A stretch of DNA of 64,000 bases, from NCBI RefSeq assembly GCF_000282655.1, contig NZ_AKIV01000062.1, positions 1 to 64,000 of the forward strand, in the 5' to 3' direction. The notes under the pieces are model-generated. The model did no database searches, had not been told where the DNA came from, and was given only the letters and a program-made list of their open reading frames with translations. Positions 46,989 through 56,076 of this stretch are shown here, piece after piece. Position 1 is the first letter of the stretch, and every line of letters starts with the position of its first letter. A program made the position numbers and the translations under genes. The stretch is from Polaromonas sp. CF318. GTDB taxonomy: Bacteria; Pseudomonadota; Gammaproteobacteria; Burkholderiales; Burkholderiaceae_C.

Positions 46989-47879
46989 TTAATACAGACA
47001 CGCGGGCTCGGGCAGCCCGCGCACGCCGGGGCGCAACGCGAACACACCGCCGGCCAGCGGCTGGTCAGAGAGATCGACACCTTCGGGGCGTATCGATGTC
47101 ACGAACAGGGTGTCAAGCCCGGCGCCGCCGAAGGCGCACATGGCGGGCTTCTTCACGGGCACAGCCAGCGAGCGGTCCAGCTTGCCGGCGGGCGTGAAGC
47201 GGTGAACCAGGCCGGCGTCGTTGCCGCAGATCCAGTAGCAGCCGTCGGCGTCGACGGCCGCGCCGTCGGGCCGGCCGGGTAGCGGGTTCATGTCGATGAA
47301 AAGGCGGCGGTTCGACGGGATGCCGGTTTGGGTGTCGTAGTCAAAGGCCCAGACCGACTGCACCGAAGGGTGGGAATCGGACAAATACATGGTGCGGCCG
47401 TCGGGGCTGAAGGCCATGCCGTTGGGCGTGATGAAGCCCTCCAGCAGCACCTTGAGGCCGTTGCCCTGGTAGCTGTAGATGCTGCCGACGCGCGCGCCGG
47501 CGGCCATGTTCATCTGCATGGTGCCGGCCAGGAAGCGCCCCTGCCGGTCGCAGCGGCCGTCGTTAAAACGCATGCCGGCCTGCGCATGGGTCACGCCGGC
47601 AAGCCGCTGAAAACCCAGCTGGCCGCCGGCCCCGGGACTCAGGCGAAAGACACCGCTCTCGGCGCCGGCGATCCAGTCCTTGGCGCCGAGGCGGCCGACG
47701 CAGGCGAGCATTTCGGGCGCCAGCCATTCGGTCAGCGCGGCGTCGGCCACGCTCCAGCGGCACAAACGGCGCGCCGGGATGTCAACCCAGTACAGCGCCT
47801 GTTCAGCAGCGTCCCAGACCGGGCTTTCGCCCACGCCGTTGCGCGCATCCAGAACCAGTTCGACCTGCAATTCACTCAT
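46989..47879 (-). CDS. SMP-30/gluconolactonase-family aldarolactonase
   Basis: 296 residues, six-bladed propeller without signal peptide. Calcium/zinc site motifs are VGESPVWDAAEQALYWVDIPARRL, MRFNDGRCDRQGRFLAGTM, ITPNGMAFSPDGRTMYLSDSHP and GRPDGAAVDADGCYWICG. SMP-30-type enzymes hydrolyse sugar lactones. Located 14 bp downstream of udh, whose product is the aldaro-1,5-lactone, it most likely opens that lactone in the cytoplasm. Start ATG 47879 fits the family N-terminus. Confidence 0.93.
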   Translation of the reverse strand: MSELQVELVLDARNGVGESPVWDAAEQALYWVDIPARRLCRWSVADAALTEWLAPEMLACVGRLGAKDWIAGAESGVFRLSPGAGGQLGFQRLAGVTHAQAGMRFNDGRCDRQGRFLAGTMQMNMAAGARVGSIYSYQGNGLKVLLEGFITPNGMAFSPDGRTMYLSDSHPSVQSVWAFDYDTQTGIPSNRRLFIDMNPLPGRPDGAAVDADGCYWICGNDAGLVHRFTPAGKLDRSLAVPVKKPAMCAFGGAGLDTLFVTSIRPEGVDLSDQPLAGGVFALRPGVRGLPEPACLY

Positions 47880-47893
47880 GCCGTGCCCGCCGT

Positions 47894-48703
47894 TCAGTCG
47901 CCGAAAGGGCCGGCCACGACAAAGCCGCCGCCCTGGTACTGGGCCACCGGGTCCTTCAGGTCGGGCGCGGGTGTGCGGGCGTAAATGGCCTCGCGGAAGA
48001 TGTCGGAGCTGTCCTTGGGCACATAACCGATGTGGCGGGCGCGGCTGTTGTCCCACCAGGTCACGGCGTTGTCGGACATGCCGAACACAATGCTGTGGCC
48101 CAGCACCGGCGTGGTGAGGCAGGCGGTGATCAGGCGGTGCAGGTCGTCAAAGCTCAGCCAGGTGGCCAGCATGCGGCGGTCCTTGGGCTCGGCGAAGGAG
48201 GAGCCAATGCGCACGCAGGCGGTTTCAATGCCGTAGCGGTCGAAATACAGGCGCGACAGGTCTTCGCCGAAGGCCTTGCTCAGGCCGTACAGGCCGTCGG
48301 GGCGCGGCGGGTGGTCGGCGTTGATGGTCTGGTCCTGGCGGTAAAAGCCGGTGACGTGGTTGGAGCTGGCAAAAACAATGCGCTTGACGCCGTTCTTGCG
48401 CGCCGCTTCATATAAGTTATAGGCACCCAGGATGTTGGCCTGCAGGATGGGGCCGAACGGCCCTTCCACCGAGACGCCGCCCAGATGGACGATGGCGTCC
48501 ACACCCTGGACCACGGTGTGCACCGCGGCGGAGTCCGCCAGGTCGGCCAGGACGACCTCTTCGCCGGCCGCGGCGGCGCCGAAAGGCTGGACGTCCGACA
48601 GGCGCAGCACCGAGCAATTGGCCTTCAGGCGCTCGCGCAGGGCCTTGCCCAAACCGCCGGCCGCACCGGTCAGCAACAGCTTCTCATGAACTTTGATGGT
48701 CAT
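47894..48703 (-). CDS. udh: Uronate dehydrogenase
   Basis: 269 residues. An SDR of the uronate dehydrogenase group: GAAGGLGKALRERL near residue 13, VHLGGVSVEGPFGPILQANILGAYNLYEAA, FASSNHVTGFY, and the catalytic Tyr139/Lys143 in GLYGLSKAFGEDLSRLYFDRYGIET. It oxidises D-galacturonate and D-glucuronate with NAD+ to the corresponding lactones. It heads the 13-gene minus-strand array and is divergent from the GntR regulator, whose presumed operator lies 88 bases upstream of its start. Confidence 0.96.
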   Translation of the reverse strand: MTIKVHEKLLLTGAAGGLGKALRERLKANCSVLRLSDVQPFGAAAAGEEVVLADLADSAAVHTVVQGVDAIVHLGGVSVEGPFGPILQANILGAYNLYEAARKNGVKRIVFASSNHVTGFYRQDQTINADHPPRPDGLYGLSKAFGEDLSRLYFDRYGIETACVRIGSSFAEPKDRRMLATWLSFDDLHRLITACLTTPVLGHSIVFGMSDNAVTWWDNSRARHIGYVPKDSSDIFREAIYARTPAPDLKDPVAQYQGGGFVVAGPFGD

Positions 48704-48790
48704 TTTTTACGTCCGGGTCCAGTGCCGTCACAAACACTGGACTTTTTTTCGGAGTTTGTTAAAGTCAAGCTACAAATGCATCAGTCATAG

Positions 48791-48803
48791 GTTGTCTGAT
48801 GAC
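48791..48803. promoter_or_regulatory. Candidate GntR operator upstream of udh
   Basis: GTTGTCTGATGAC, a pseudo-palindrome matching GTTGTACGATAAC found before gudD at 49705. The shared pattern GTTGTnnGATnAC is centred between udh and the divergent GntR gene. Confidence 0.6.
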
Positions 48804-48847
48804 TCGGAATTCTCGGTTTCGCCCCCTAGCTTGTCAATGGTTTTTTA

Positions 48848-49693
48848 ATGGACTCAAGGAAAACCCCTAGTCGCCCGGAAGCAGGCCTGACGCCTGCCTT
48901 TCACGAGGAGCTGCCGCGCGTGCGCAGGCCCCGCGGACTGGTGGGCGAGATCGTTGAAAGCCTGGCCAGCAGCATCCGCGAGGGGCGCCTGCAGCCCGGC
49001 GAAAAACTGCCCACCGAAGCCGAAATCATGGCCCGCTTCGACGTCAGCCGCACCGTGGTGCGCGAGTCGCTGTCCAAGCTGCAGGCCTCGGGCCTGGTGG
49101 AAACCCGGCACGGCATAGGCACTTTTGTGCTGCAGCCGCAGAATGCCGGCAACTTCAAGATCACCGCCGAGGACTTCGCCACCGTGGCCGACGTGATCTC
49201 GGTGCTGGAGCTGCGCATCAGCCTGGAAACCGAGGCCGCGGGCCTGGCCGCCCAGAGGAGAACGCCGGAAAACCTCAAGGCCATGGAAACCGCCCTGCGC
49301 GCCTTCCACGACTCCATCAGCCTGGATTCCGACGCGGTGCCACCCGACTTCCAGTTCCACATGGAAGTGGCCCGCTCGACCGGCAACCGGCACTTCGCCG
49401 ACCTGATGACCTACCTGGGCACCATGATCATCCCGCGCACCCGCGTGAACACGGCGCACAGCGCGCCCGAGGGCCGCTTCAACTACCTGCAGCGGGTCAA
49501 CAGCGAGCACGAGAGCATTTACAACGCCATCCGCAACCAGGACGCAGAGGCGGCGCGCGCCGCCATGCGTACCCACCTGTCCAACAGCCGCGAACGGCTG
49601 CGCCGGGGCAACAATGCGCACACCATGCAGCCACCCGGGGAGCCCGCGGACACACCGGCCGCCCAGGCCCTGGGTACAAACCTGGTTGCATAA
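48848..49693 (+). CDS. FadR-subfamily GntR regulator of the uronate locus
   Basis: 281 residues. The winged helix (about residues 30-100) reads [64 protein letters not shown]. The C-terminal FCD domain holds the metal-binding residues in [31 protein letters not shown], and [10 protein letters not shown]. FadR-type regulators bind acids such as uronates, aldarates or lactate. It lies between udh and gudD with a matching DNA site on each side, which supports autogenous control of both. Confidence 0.94.
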   Translation: MDSRKTPSRPEAGLTPAFHEELPRVRRPRGLVGEIVESLASSIREGRLQPGEKLPTEAEIMARFDVSRTVVRESLSKLQASGLVETRHGIGTFVLQPQNAGNFKITAEDFATVADVISVLELRISLETEAAGLAAQRRTPENLKAMETALRAFHDSISLDSDAVPPDFQFHMEVARSTGNRHFADLMTYLGTMIIPRTRVNTAHSAPEGRFNYLQRVNSEHESIYNAIRNQDAEAARAAMRTHLSNSRERLRRGNNAHTMQPPGEPADTPAAQALGTNLVA

Positions 49694-49704
49694 AAAATCA
49701 GCGA

Positions 49705-49735
49705 GTTGTACGATAACTGATAAATCAGCTTTATC
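49705..49735. promoter_or_regulatory. Candidate GntR operator and second dyad upstream of gudD
   Basis: GTTGTACGATAAC (49705-49717) matches the site before udh. It is followed by GATAAA TCAGC TTTATC (49719-49735), a perfect six-base dyad, in the 64-bp gap between the regulator and gudD. Confidence 0.6.
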
Positions 49736-49757
49736 AACCCACTACAACACGCCCGGT

Positions 49758-51134
49758 ATGCCCGCTTCCCAAGCCCCCCAAGCCTCTCTCGTTTCCCCAC
49801 CCGCCGCTTCACAAACACCCCGCGTCACCCGCGTCCAGGTGATTCCCGTGGCCGGCCAGGACAGCATGCTGCTGAACCTGAGCGGCGCCCACGGCCCCTT
49901 CTTCACCCGCAACATCCTGATCCTGACCGACAGCTCCGGCCGAACCGGCGTGGGCGAGGTTCCGGGCGGCGAGAAGATACGCAACACCCTGAACGATGCG
50001 GCCCCCCTCATTGAAGGCCAGTCGATTGGCGACTGGAACCGCATCCTCAACACGCTGCGCACCGCCTTCGCCGACCGCGACAGCGGCGGCCGCGGCAACC
50101 AGACCTTTGACCTGCGCGTGGCCATCCACGCCGTGACCGCCGTGGAAAGCGCCCTGCTCGACCTGCTGGGCCAGTTCCTGGGCGTGCCGGTTGCGGCCCT
50201 GCTGGGCGAAGGCCAGCAGCGCGACTCGGTGGCCATGCTGGGCTACCTGTTTTATGTCGCCGATCGCAAGAAGACCAATCTGGCCTACGCGTCGGCGCCC
50301 GACGCGCAGGACGACTGGCTGCGCTTGCGCCATGAGGCGGCGATGGACGCCAAGGGCATCGTGGCGCTGGCCGAAGCCGCCTACAAGCGCTACGGCTTCA
50401 AGGACTTCAAGCTCAAGGGCGGCGTGCTGCGCGGCGAGGAAGAAATGGAAGCCATCGTCGCGCTGTCGGAGCGTTTTCCCGATGCGCGCATCACGCTGGA
50501 CCCGAACGGCGGCTGGCTGCTCAAGGACGCCATCCGCATCTGCAAGGACCGCCACAAGGAACTGGCCTACGCCGAGGACCCCTGCGGCGCCGAAGGCGTG
50601 TTCTCGGGCCGCGAAGTGATGGCGGAGTTCCGGCGCGCCACGGGCCTGCCCACCGCCACCAACATGATCGCCACCGACTGGCGCGAGCTCTCGCACACCA
50701 TCCACCTGCAGTCGGTGGACATCCCGCTGGCCGACCCGCACTTCTGGACCATGCAGGGCTCGGTGCGTGTGGCACAGGTCTGCCAGACCTGGGGGCTGAC
50801 CTGGGGCTCGCACTCCAACAACCACTTCGACATATCTCTCGCCATGTTCACGCACGTGGCCGCCGCCGCGCCGGGCAAGGTCACCGCGATCGACACGCAC
50901 TGGATCTGGCAGGACGGCCAGCGCCTGACCAAGGCGCCGCTGCAAATCGTGAACGGCGAAGTCGCGGTGCCCAAGCAGCCAGGCCTGGGCGTGGAGCTGG
51001 ACATGGCCGAGGTGGAAAAAGCCCACCAGCTCTACCTCAAGCACGGCCTGGGCGCGCGCGACGATGCCGTGGCCATGCAATACCTGATCCCGAACTGGAC
51101 CTTCAACAACAAGATGCCCTGCATGGTCCGCTAA
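49758..51134 (+). CDS. gudD: Glucarate dehydratase
   Basis: 458 residues, enolase superfamily. The GudD pattern is [14 protein letters not shown], the Lys-x-Lys catalytic pair in [16 protein letters not shown], metal ligands in ITLDPNGGW and [12 protein letters not shown], and the general-acid His in [15 protein letters not shown]. It dehydrates D-glucarate (and L-idarate) to 5-keto-4-deoxyglucarate, feeding GarL. The frame is open from 49614 but ATG 49758 gives the family start. GarD and GudD together cover both uronates. Confidence 0.97.
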   Translation: MPASQAPQASLVSPPAASQTPRVTRVQVIPVAGQDSMLLNLSGAHGPFFTRNILILTDSSGRTGVGEVPGGEKIRNTLNDAAPLIEGQSIGDWNRILNTLRTAFADRDSGGRGNQTFDLRVAIHAVTAVESALLDLLGQFLGVPVAALLGEGQQRDSVAMLGYLFYVADRKKTNLAYASAPDAQDDWLRLRHEAAMDAKGIVALAEAAYKRYGFKDFKLKGGVLRGEEEMEAIVALSERFPDARITLDPNGGWLLKDAIRICKDRHKELAYAEDPCGAEGVFSGREVMAEFRRATGLPTATNMIATDWRELSHTIHLQSVDIPLADPHFWTMQGSVRVAQVCQTWGLTWGSHSNNHFDISLAMFTHVAAAAPGKVTAIDTHWIWQDGQRLTKAPLQIVNGEVAVPKQPGLGVELDMAEVEKAHQLYLKHGLGARDDAVAMQYLIPNWTFNNKMPCMVR

Positions 51135-51208
51135 GGACAGCGGGCTGTCCGGGATTTAGAGGCTCCCGGAAGGCCCACCCTTGCATTGGGCTTGTTCAGC
51201 CCAGTCGG

Positions 51209-51239
51209 GCGCCGAGGGCGGTATACCTCGGCGCTCTTT
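51209..51239 (+). terminator. Stem-loop after gudD
   Basis: GCGCCGAGG / CCTCGGCGC with an eight-base loop, then TCTTTC. It lies 75 bases past the gudD stop and 49 bases before the TRAP binding-protein start. Confidence 0.75.
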
Positions 51240-51287
51240 CCACCAGCGATACCCACCCATAACCATACCCATATCAGGAGACAAGAC

Positions 51288-52277
51288 ATGAAACGCAGAA
51301 CCCTCTGCAGCCTTGCGGGCGCGACCTTGCTGGCCCTGGCCGGCACGCTGGGCGCGGGCAGCGCGGCCGCCCAGACCAAACTCAAATGGGCGCACGTCTA
51401 CGAGACGTCCGAATCCTTTCACAAACAGGCCGTCTGGGCCGCCGATGAGATCAAGAAAAAAACCAACGGCCGCTATGTGGTCGAAGTTTTTCCCGCCTCA
51501 TCGCTGGGCAAGGAAACCGAGATCAACCAGGGCCTGACCCTGGGCACCGTGGACATCATCTACACCGGCGCCGCCTTTGCCGGCCGCGCCTATCCGCCGC
51601 TGTCGATTGCCGCCGCGCCTTTTGTGTTCCGCGACTACAACCACTTCCAGGCTTTCCGCAACGGCCCCATCTTCCAGGAACTGGCGCAGGGCTATGCGAG
51701 CAAGACCGGCGGCCAGCACATCGCGGGCTACACCTACTACGGCCTGCGCCACATGACCTCGAACAAGGTCATCTTCAAGCCCGAGGACATGAAGGGACTC
51801 AAGCTGCGTGTGCCCGATGCGCCGCTGTTCGTGATGTTCCCCAAGGCGGTCGGCGCCAACCCCACGCCCATCGCCTTTGCCGAGGTCTACCTGGCGCTGC
51901 AGAACGGCACCGTCGATGCGCAGGAAAACCCGCTGCCCACGATAGAGGCCAAGAAGTTCTACGAGGTGCAGAAGTACATCACGCTGACGGGCCACATCAC
52001 CGAATCGCTGGTCACCGCCGTCTCGGGCTCGGTCTGGTCCAAGCTCAGTGACGCCGACAAGAAGATCTTCGACCAGGTGCTGTGGGAAGCCTCCAGCCGC
52101 GCCAGCCAGGACATCGTCGACGCGGAAAACCGCCTGGTCGCCGAGTTCGAGAAAAAAGGCAAAACCGTCAACAAGGTGGACCGCGCACCTTTCGCGGCCG
52201 CCGTGCTGCCCTCGCTCACCGCCGCCGACGCGCCCTGGCCCAAGAGCCTGTACGAGCGCATCCAGGCCATCAAATAA
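51288..52277 (+). CDS. TRAP transporter periplasmic binding protein, third copy
   Basis: 329 residues; signal peptide ends SAAAQT. The mature start LKWAHVYETSESFHKQAVWAADEIKKKTNGRYVVEVFP and KGLKLRVPDAPLFVMFPKAVGANPTPIAFAEVYLALQNGTVDAQENP are standard DctP features; the Arg in LRVPDA is the carboxylate ligand. It belongs to a different branch from the two uronate-type copies. No membrane subunits follow. The AGGAG before ATG 51288 fixes the start. Location behind gudD suggests glucarate, galactarate or a related acid. Confidence 0.92.
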   Translation: MKRRTLCSLAGATLLALAGTLGAGSAAAQTKLKWAHVYETSESFHKQAVWAADEIKKKTNGRYVVEVFPASSLGKETEINQGLTLGTVDIIYTGAAFAGRAYPPLSIAAAPFVFRDYNHFQAFRNGPIFQELAQGYASKTGGQHIAGYTYYGLRHMTSNKVIFKPEDMKGLKLRVPDAPLFVMFPKAVGANPTPIAFAEVYLALQNGTVDAQENPLPTIEAKKFYEVQKYITLTGHITESLVTAVSGSVWSKLSDADKKIFDQVLWEASSRASQDIVDAENRLVAEFEKKGKTVNKVDRAPFAAAVLPSLTAADAPWPKSLYERIQAIK

Positions 52278-52372
52278 GTTGTGAAGAAGCGGTGAAAGGC
52301 GGCGCAGGCCGCTTTTCACCTGCCTCCTCTTCCTCCCCCGATCTTCGTTGCACACCGCGTTCAGGAGACACC

Positions 52373-53365
52373 ATGAAACGCCGTTCCCTTATCCAATCGA
52401 CGCTGGCCGGCGCCGCTTTGCCCCTGCTGGCAATTTCAGCACTGCCCGCCCGGGCCCAAGGCGCCTGGCCTTCGGCCAAGCCCGTGGTCATCGTCGTGCC
52501 TTTTCCCGCGGGCGGCTCCACCGACATGGTGGCGCGCGCACTCGCGCTGCAGCTGCAGGCCAGGCTGGGCGGCAGCTTTGTGGTCGACAACCGGCCGGGC
52601 GCCACCGGCACCATAGGCGCCGCCCAGGTCAAGCGCGCACCCGCCGACGGCTACACGCTGCTGGTGTCCTCGCTGGGCGCTTTTGTCGTCGCGCCGCACC
52701 TGCTCAAGGGCGTGCCCTATGACGCCACCAAGGACTTCGACTACATCAGCGTGCCGGTGCAGGCGCCCAATGTGCTGGTCGCCAATGTCGCGCGGCCCGA
52801 ACGCAGCCTGGACGATGTGCTGGCGCTGCTGCGCAAGACGCCGGGCAAGGTCTCGTTCGCGAGCTCGGGCAATGGTTCGTCCGACCACCTGTCGGCCGAG
52901 CTCTTCTGGCAGCAGTCCAAAACCGAAGGCGTGCACGTGCCCTACAAGGGCGGCGCCCCGGCGGTCAACGACCTGCTGGGCAATCAGGTCGATTTTTCTT
53001 TCCAGAACGTCAATGCCGTGCTGCCGCACATACGCGCGGGCAAGCTGCGCGCCATCGCCGTCACCGGCGACAAGCGCTCGCCCGTGCTGCCCGAGGTGCC
53101 AACCCTGGCCGAGGCCGGCGTGAAGGGCGCCGAAGTGTATTCATGGCAAGGCATGGCCTCGCCAAAAGGCTTGCCCGGCCCCACGAAGAAGGCACTCAGC
53201 GATGCGGTGATTGCCGCCATGCAGGATCCTGAACTCAAAAAACGCATGTTGGACCAGGGGCTGGAGATCGTCGCCAGCACGCCCGAGGAATTCACCGCCT
53301 TCCAGCTGCGCGAATGGGCGCGCTGGAAGACTTTGATAGAGACCCGCCGCATCACCGCCGATTAA
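52373..53365 (+). CDS. Bug/TctC-family periplasmic binding protein
   Basis: 330 residues. KRRSLIQSTLAGAALPLLA and the cleavage region PARAQG make the signal peptide. The body has WPSAKPVVIVVPFPAGGSTDMVARAL, DNRPGATGTIGAAQVKRAPADGYTLLV and VPYKGGAPAVNDLLGNQVDFSF. It follows the third TRAP binding protein on the same strand with a 95-bp gap and precedes an oxidoreductase by 27 bp, so it may belong to either unit. TCAGGAGA before ATG 52373 fixes the start. The ligand is unknown. Confidence 0.9.
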   Translation: MKRRSLIQSTLAGAALPLLAISALPARAQGAWPSAKPVVIVVPFPAGGSTDMVARALALQLQARLGGSFVVDNRPGATGTIGAAQVKRAPADGYTLLVSSLGAFVVAPHLLKGVPYDATKDFDYISVPVQAPNVLVANVARPERSLDDVLALLRKTPGKVSFASSGNGSSDHLSAELFWQQSKTEGVHVPYKGGAPAVNDLLGNQVDFSFQNVNAVLPHIRAGKLRAIAVTGDKRSPVLPEVPTLAEAGVKGAEVYSWQGMASPKGLPGPTKKALSDAVIAAMQDPELKKRMLDQGLEIVASTPEEFTAFQLREWARWKTLIETRRITAD

Positions 53366-53392
53366 GGCCTTGGGCCCAGTCCCCACAAAACC

Positions 53393-54454
53393 ATGTCCTT
53401 GCCTTCCTCCCGGCGGCTGCGCGTTGCCGTCATAGGCGCGGGCCTCGGGTCCGCGCCGCATTTCCACAGCCTGCGGGACCTGGCCGGCGAAGCCGAGCTC
53501 GTTTACGTCTATGGCCGCAGCGCCGAACGGCTGGCGGGTGTGCAAGTGCCGGCCGGCGCGCGCAAGACCACGCGGCTGGAGGACATCCTCGAAGATCCCG
53601 ACCTTGAAGCGGTGCTGGTGCTGACACCGCCCAACACGCACCTCGACGTCGTGCGGCGCGTCGCGCGCGCGGGCAAACATGTGCTGGTCGAAAAGCCGCT
53701 GGAGATAGACCTGAACCGCGCCAGCGCCCTGGTCGAGTGCTGCGAGCAAGCCGGCGTCACACTCGCCGTGATGCTGCAGCACCGCCTGCGCGAAGCGGCG
53801 GTGGCGCTGCGCGCCTTGATCGCGTCGGGCGAACTGGGGCAGCTGGTGAGCGCCAGCGCCGCCGTGCGCTGGTGGCGGCCGCAGAGTTACTACGATGAGC
53901 CCGGGCGCGGCACGCTGGCGCGTGACGGCGGCGGCGTGCTGATCACGCAGGCCATCCACACGCTGGACCTGCTGCTGGACCTCATCGGCATGCCGGCGCG
54001 CGTGACGGGCGTCGCAAGTACCAGCGCGGTGCACCGCATGGAAGGCGAAGACACGGCCGCCGCGCTGCTGCATTACGACAGCGGCGCAGTGGCTGTGCTG
54101 CAGGCCACGACCGCCGCCTACCCAGGCTTTCCCGAGCGCCTGGAACTCAACTTCACGCGCGGCACGGCGACGCTGGAGGGCGGCGAGATGCGGGCGGCTT
54201 TCCAGGACGGCAGGACGCTGAGCGCGGGCAGTCGCCAGGCCTCAGGCGGCGGCGCTGACCCCATGGCCTTCGACCACGCCGCGCACAAAACCGTGCTGCA
54301 GGATTTCATACGCGCGGTGAAAACCGGCACGGCGCCCGCCGTCACCGGACGCTCCGCACTGGGTGTGCAACAAGTGATAGAAGCCGTCATGGCATCGTCA
54401 CGATCCGGTGCCGCGGTGGCCTTGCATTCGCAAGCGATTCTTCCCATGATGTAG
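53393..54454 (+). CDS. Gfo/Idh/MocA-family oxidoreductase
   Basis: 353 residues. The Rossmann motif VAVIGAGLGSAPHFHSL lies near residue 11, then VLVLTPPNTHLDVVRRVARAGKHVLVEKPLEIDL, which includes the EKP motif, and QHRLREAA in the second domain with VLITQAIHTLDLLLDL holding the conserved His. Family members oxidise or reduce sugars, inositols or phthalate-type rings with NAD(P). The substrate is not known. It is 27 bp downstream of the Bug gene, so the pair may import and oxidise one compound. Confidence 0.9.
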   Translation: MSLPSSRRLRVAVIGAGLGSAPHFHSLRDLAGEAELVYVYGRSAERLAGVQVPAGARKTTRLEDILEDPDLEAVLVLTPPNTHLDVVRRVARAGKHVLVEKPLEIDLNRASALVECCEQAGVTLAVMLQHRLREAAVALRALIASGELGQLVSASAAVRWWRPQSYYDEPGRGTLARDGGGVLITQAIHTLDLLLDLIGMPARVTGVASTSAVHRMEGEDTAAALLHYDSGAVAVLQATTAAYPGFPERLELNFTRGTATLEGGEMRAAFQDGRTLSAGSRQASGGGADPMAFDHAAHKTVLQDFIRAVKTGTAPAVTGRSALGVQQVIEAVMASSRSGAAVALHSQAILPMM

Positions 54455-54600
54455 CTGCGGGGCCGTCGTCCAGACGTGGCGGGCATGTGCAGCTATAAAA
54501 CTCGTAGCAGTCAGGAAATTGCGTTATATTTGGTCCCGACGATAGAAGCTTTTTGCTTAACGACCACCTGTGACCGGATTGTGACCGAGGAGATGAGCTG

Positions 54601-54915
54601 ATGAGCGCCAAAGAAAATGCAGCGGTAGGCCAGCTACTTGAATTGCTGGAAGCACGCTATGCATTGCGCGTGTTGTGGGCGCTGAAAGACGGCCATCCCC
54701 AGACCTTTCGCCTGCTGCAAGACAGCGTGGGCAACATCACGCCCAACACCCTCAACACCCGCATCAAGGAATTGCGCGCCGCCGGCCTGATCAGCCATGG
54801 CAATGAAGGCTACATCGTCACCACGCTGGGCGCCGACCTGCTCAAACGCCTGAACGACCTGCAGGCCTTCGCGGGCAAATGGGTGCTCAGCCAGGCCAAA
54901 AAACCCAAGCCCTGA
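54601..54915 (+). CDS. HxlR-like winged-helix regulator
   Basis: 104 residues, close to the small HxlR size. LLEARYALRVLWALKDGHPQTFRLLQ, ITPNTLNTRIKELRAAGLISHGNEGYIVTTLGADLLKRL matches the HxlR winged helix, with the recognition helix in NTLNTRIKEL. It lacks the conserved Cys found in HypR-type thiol sensors. GAGG precedes ATG 54601, preceded by an 11-base tandem GTGACCG direct repeat. It is followed by a strong terminator. The second HxlR-like gene at 57602 is a related family member. Confidence 0.85.
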   Translation: MSAKENAAVGQLLELLEARYALRVLWALKDGHPQTFRLLQDSVGNITPNTLNTRIKELRAAGLISHGNEGYIVTTLGADLLKRLNDLQAFAGKWVLSQAKKPKP

Positions 54916-54933
54916 ACTTCGTTGGTTCCATAG

Positions 54934-54960
54934 AAAAAGCGACCAGGTGGTCGCTTTTTT
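54934..54960 (+). terminator. Bidirectional terminator between HxlR-like and Bug genes
   Basis: Perfect AAAAAGCGACCA / TGGTCGCTTTTT stem around GG with T runs on both strands, between two convergent genes. Confidence 0.95.
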
Positions 54961-54979
54961 CATGGCTCACTGTGGGCCT

Positions 54980-56014
54980 CTAATCCACCGCGGCACCCGA
55001 ACGCTTCACCGCATCGCCCCACAGCGTCATGTTGCTCGCAATGTGTCTGGCCAATTCTTCCGGCGTGCCGGGCGCAACCTCGGCGCCGCGCGATTGCAAT
55101 TGCGCGCGCAACTCAGGATCGGCCAGTGCCTTGTGGATAGCGTCGTTCAGCCGGTTGACGATGGGGCGCGGTGTTCCGGCGGGCACAAAAATCGCGTCCC
55201 ATGCGCTCACGTCGAAGCCGGCCAGGCCCGACTCCGCAATGGTCGGCAGCTCGGGCCAGCCCGCGACGCGCGTGGCCGTGGTCACCGCCAGCGGCTTGAC
55301 GCGCCCGCCCTTGGCCTGGGGCGCGGCATTGGGCATCACCTCGATCATCATGTCGACCTGCCCGCCCATCAGGTCGGTCATGGCCTGCGCGCCGCCGCGG
55401 TAGGGAATGTGCACCACCGCCAGGCCCGCGCGCGATTTGTAGATCTCGCCGGCCAGGTGCGACGTCGTGCCGTTGCCGGCCGAGCCGAAGGTGTACTTGC
55501 CCGGGTTGGCCTTGAGCAGTTTGGTCAGCTCGGCCATGGAGTTGACCTGCAGCGTGGGCCGCACCACCACCATGGCCGCGATGCGCGTGAGCTGGCTCAC
55601 CGGTTCGAAGTCGCGCACGCTGAAACCCGGCGACTTGTAGATCGCATGGTTGATGGCATGCGTGCCGTTGGTGCCATAGAGCAGCGTGTAGCCGTCGGCC
55701 GGCGCCTTGGCCGCGGCCGCGCTGCCCACGTTGCCGCCGGCGCCGCCCAGGTTTTCCACCACGATGGGCTGGCCCAGTTCCCTGGCCGCGCGCAGCATCA
55801 CCAGGCGCGCCAGCGTGTCGCCGCCACCGCCGGCCGGAAAGGGCACGATCAGCTTGATGGGTTTGTTGGGATAAGCTGCAGCCGGCTGGGCCTGTGCGGC
55901 AGGCGCCACCAGGGCCAGCGCGGCCATCACAGCGGTATAGGCCATCAGCAGGCGGCGAAGCCAAAAAGCCGACGACGGCAGGCGATGGGGAAAACGGCAG
56001 AGCGGCAAATTCAT
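54980..56014 (-). CDS. Bug/TctC-family periplasmic binding protein
   Basis: 344 residues. A long N-terminal signal region ends AAQAQP, followed by YPNKPIKLIVPFPAGGGGDTLARLV, ENLGGAGGNVGSAAAAKAPADGYTLLYG and VPYRGGAQAMTDLMGGQVDMM. Divergent from the GntR gene at 56171, with two palindromes between them, which points to regulation by that GntR protein. Ligand unknown; no catabolic genes adjoin it. The start could be at an internal Met (residue 24) to shorten the signal peptide. Confidence 0.88.
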   Translation of the reverse strand: MNLPLCRFPHRLPSSAFWLRRLLMAYTAVMAALALVAPAAQAQPAAAYPNKPIKLIVPFPAGGGGDTLARLVMLRAARELGQPIVVENLGGAGGNVGSAAAAKAPADGYTLLYGTNGTHAINHAIYKSPGFSVRDFEPVSQLTRIAAMVVVRPTLQVNSMAELTKLLKANPGKYTFGSAGNGTTSHLAGEIYKSRAGLAVVHIPYRGGAQAMTDLMGGQVDMMIEVMPNAAPQAKGGRVKPLAVTTATRVAGWPELPTIAESGLAGFDVSAWDAIFVPAGTPRPIVNRLNDAIHKALADPELRAQLQSRGAEVAPGTPEELARHIASNMTLWGDAVKRSGAAVD

Positions 56015-56076
56015 CGTGTCTCCAAGGGTAACTGCGCTTGCCTGGGCAGCGCATAAAATTCTTAGCCATCTTATTT

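Noticed and set aside
53393..54454. Gfo/Idh/MocA gene as an extra member of the uronate pathway
   Set aside because: It is outside the region flanked by the GntR operators and has no motif specific to uronates. Linked loosely, if at all.
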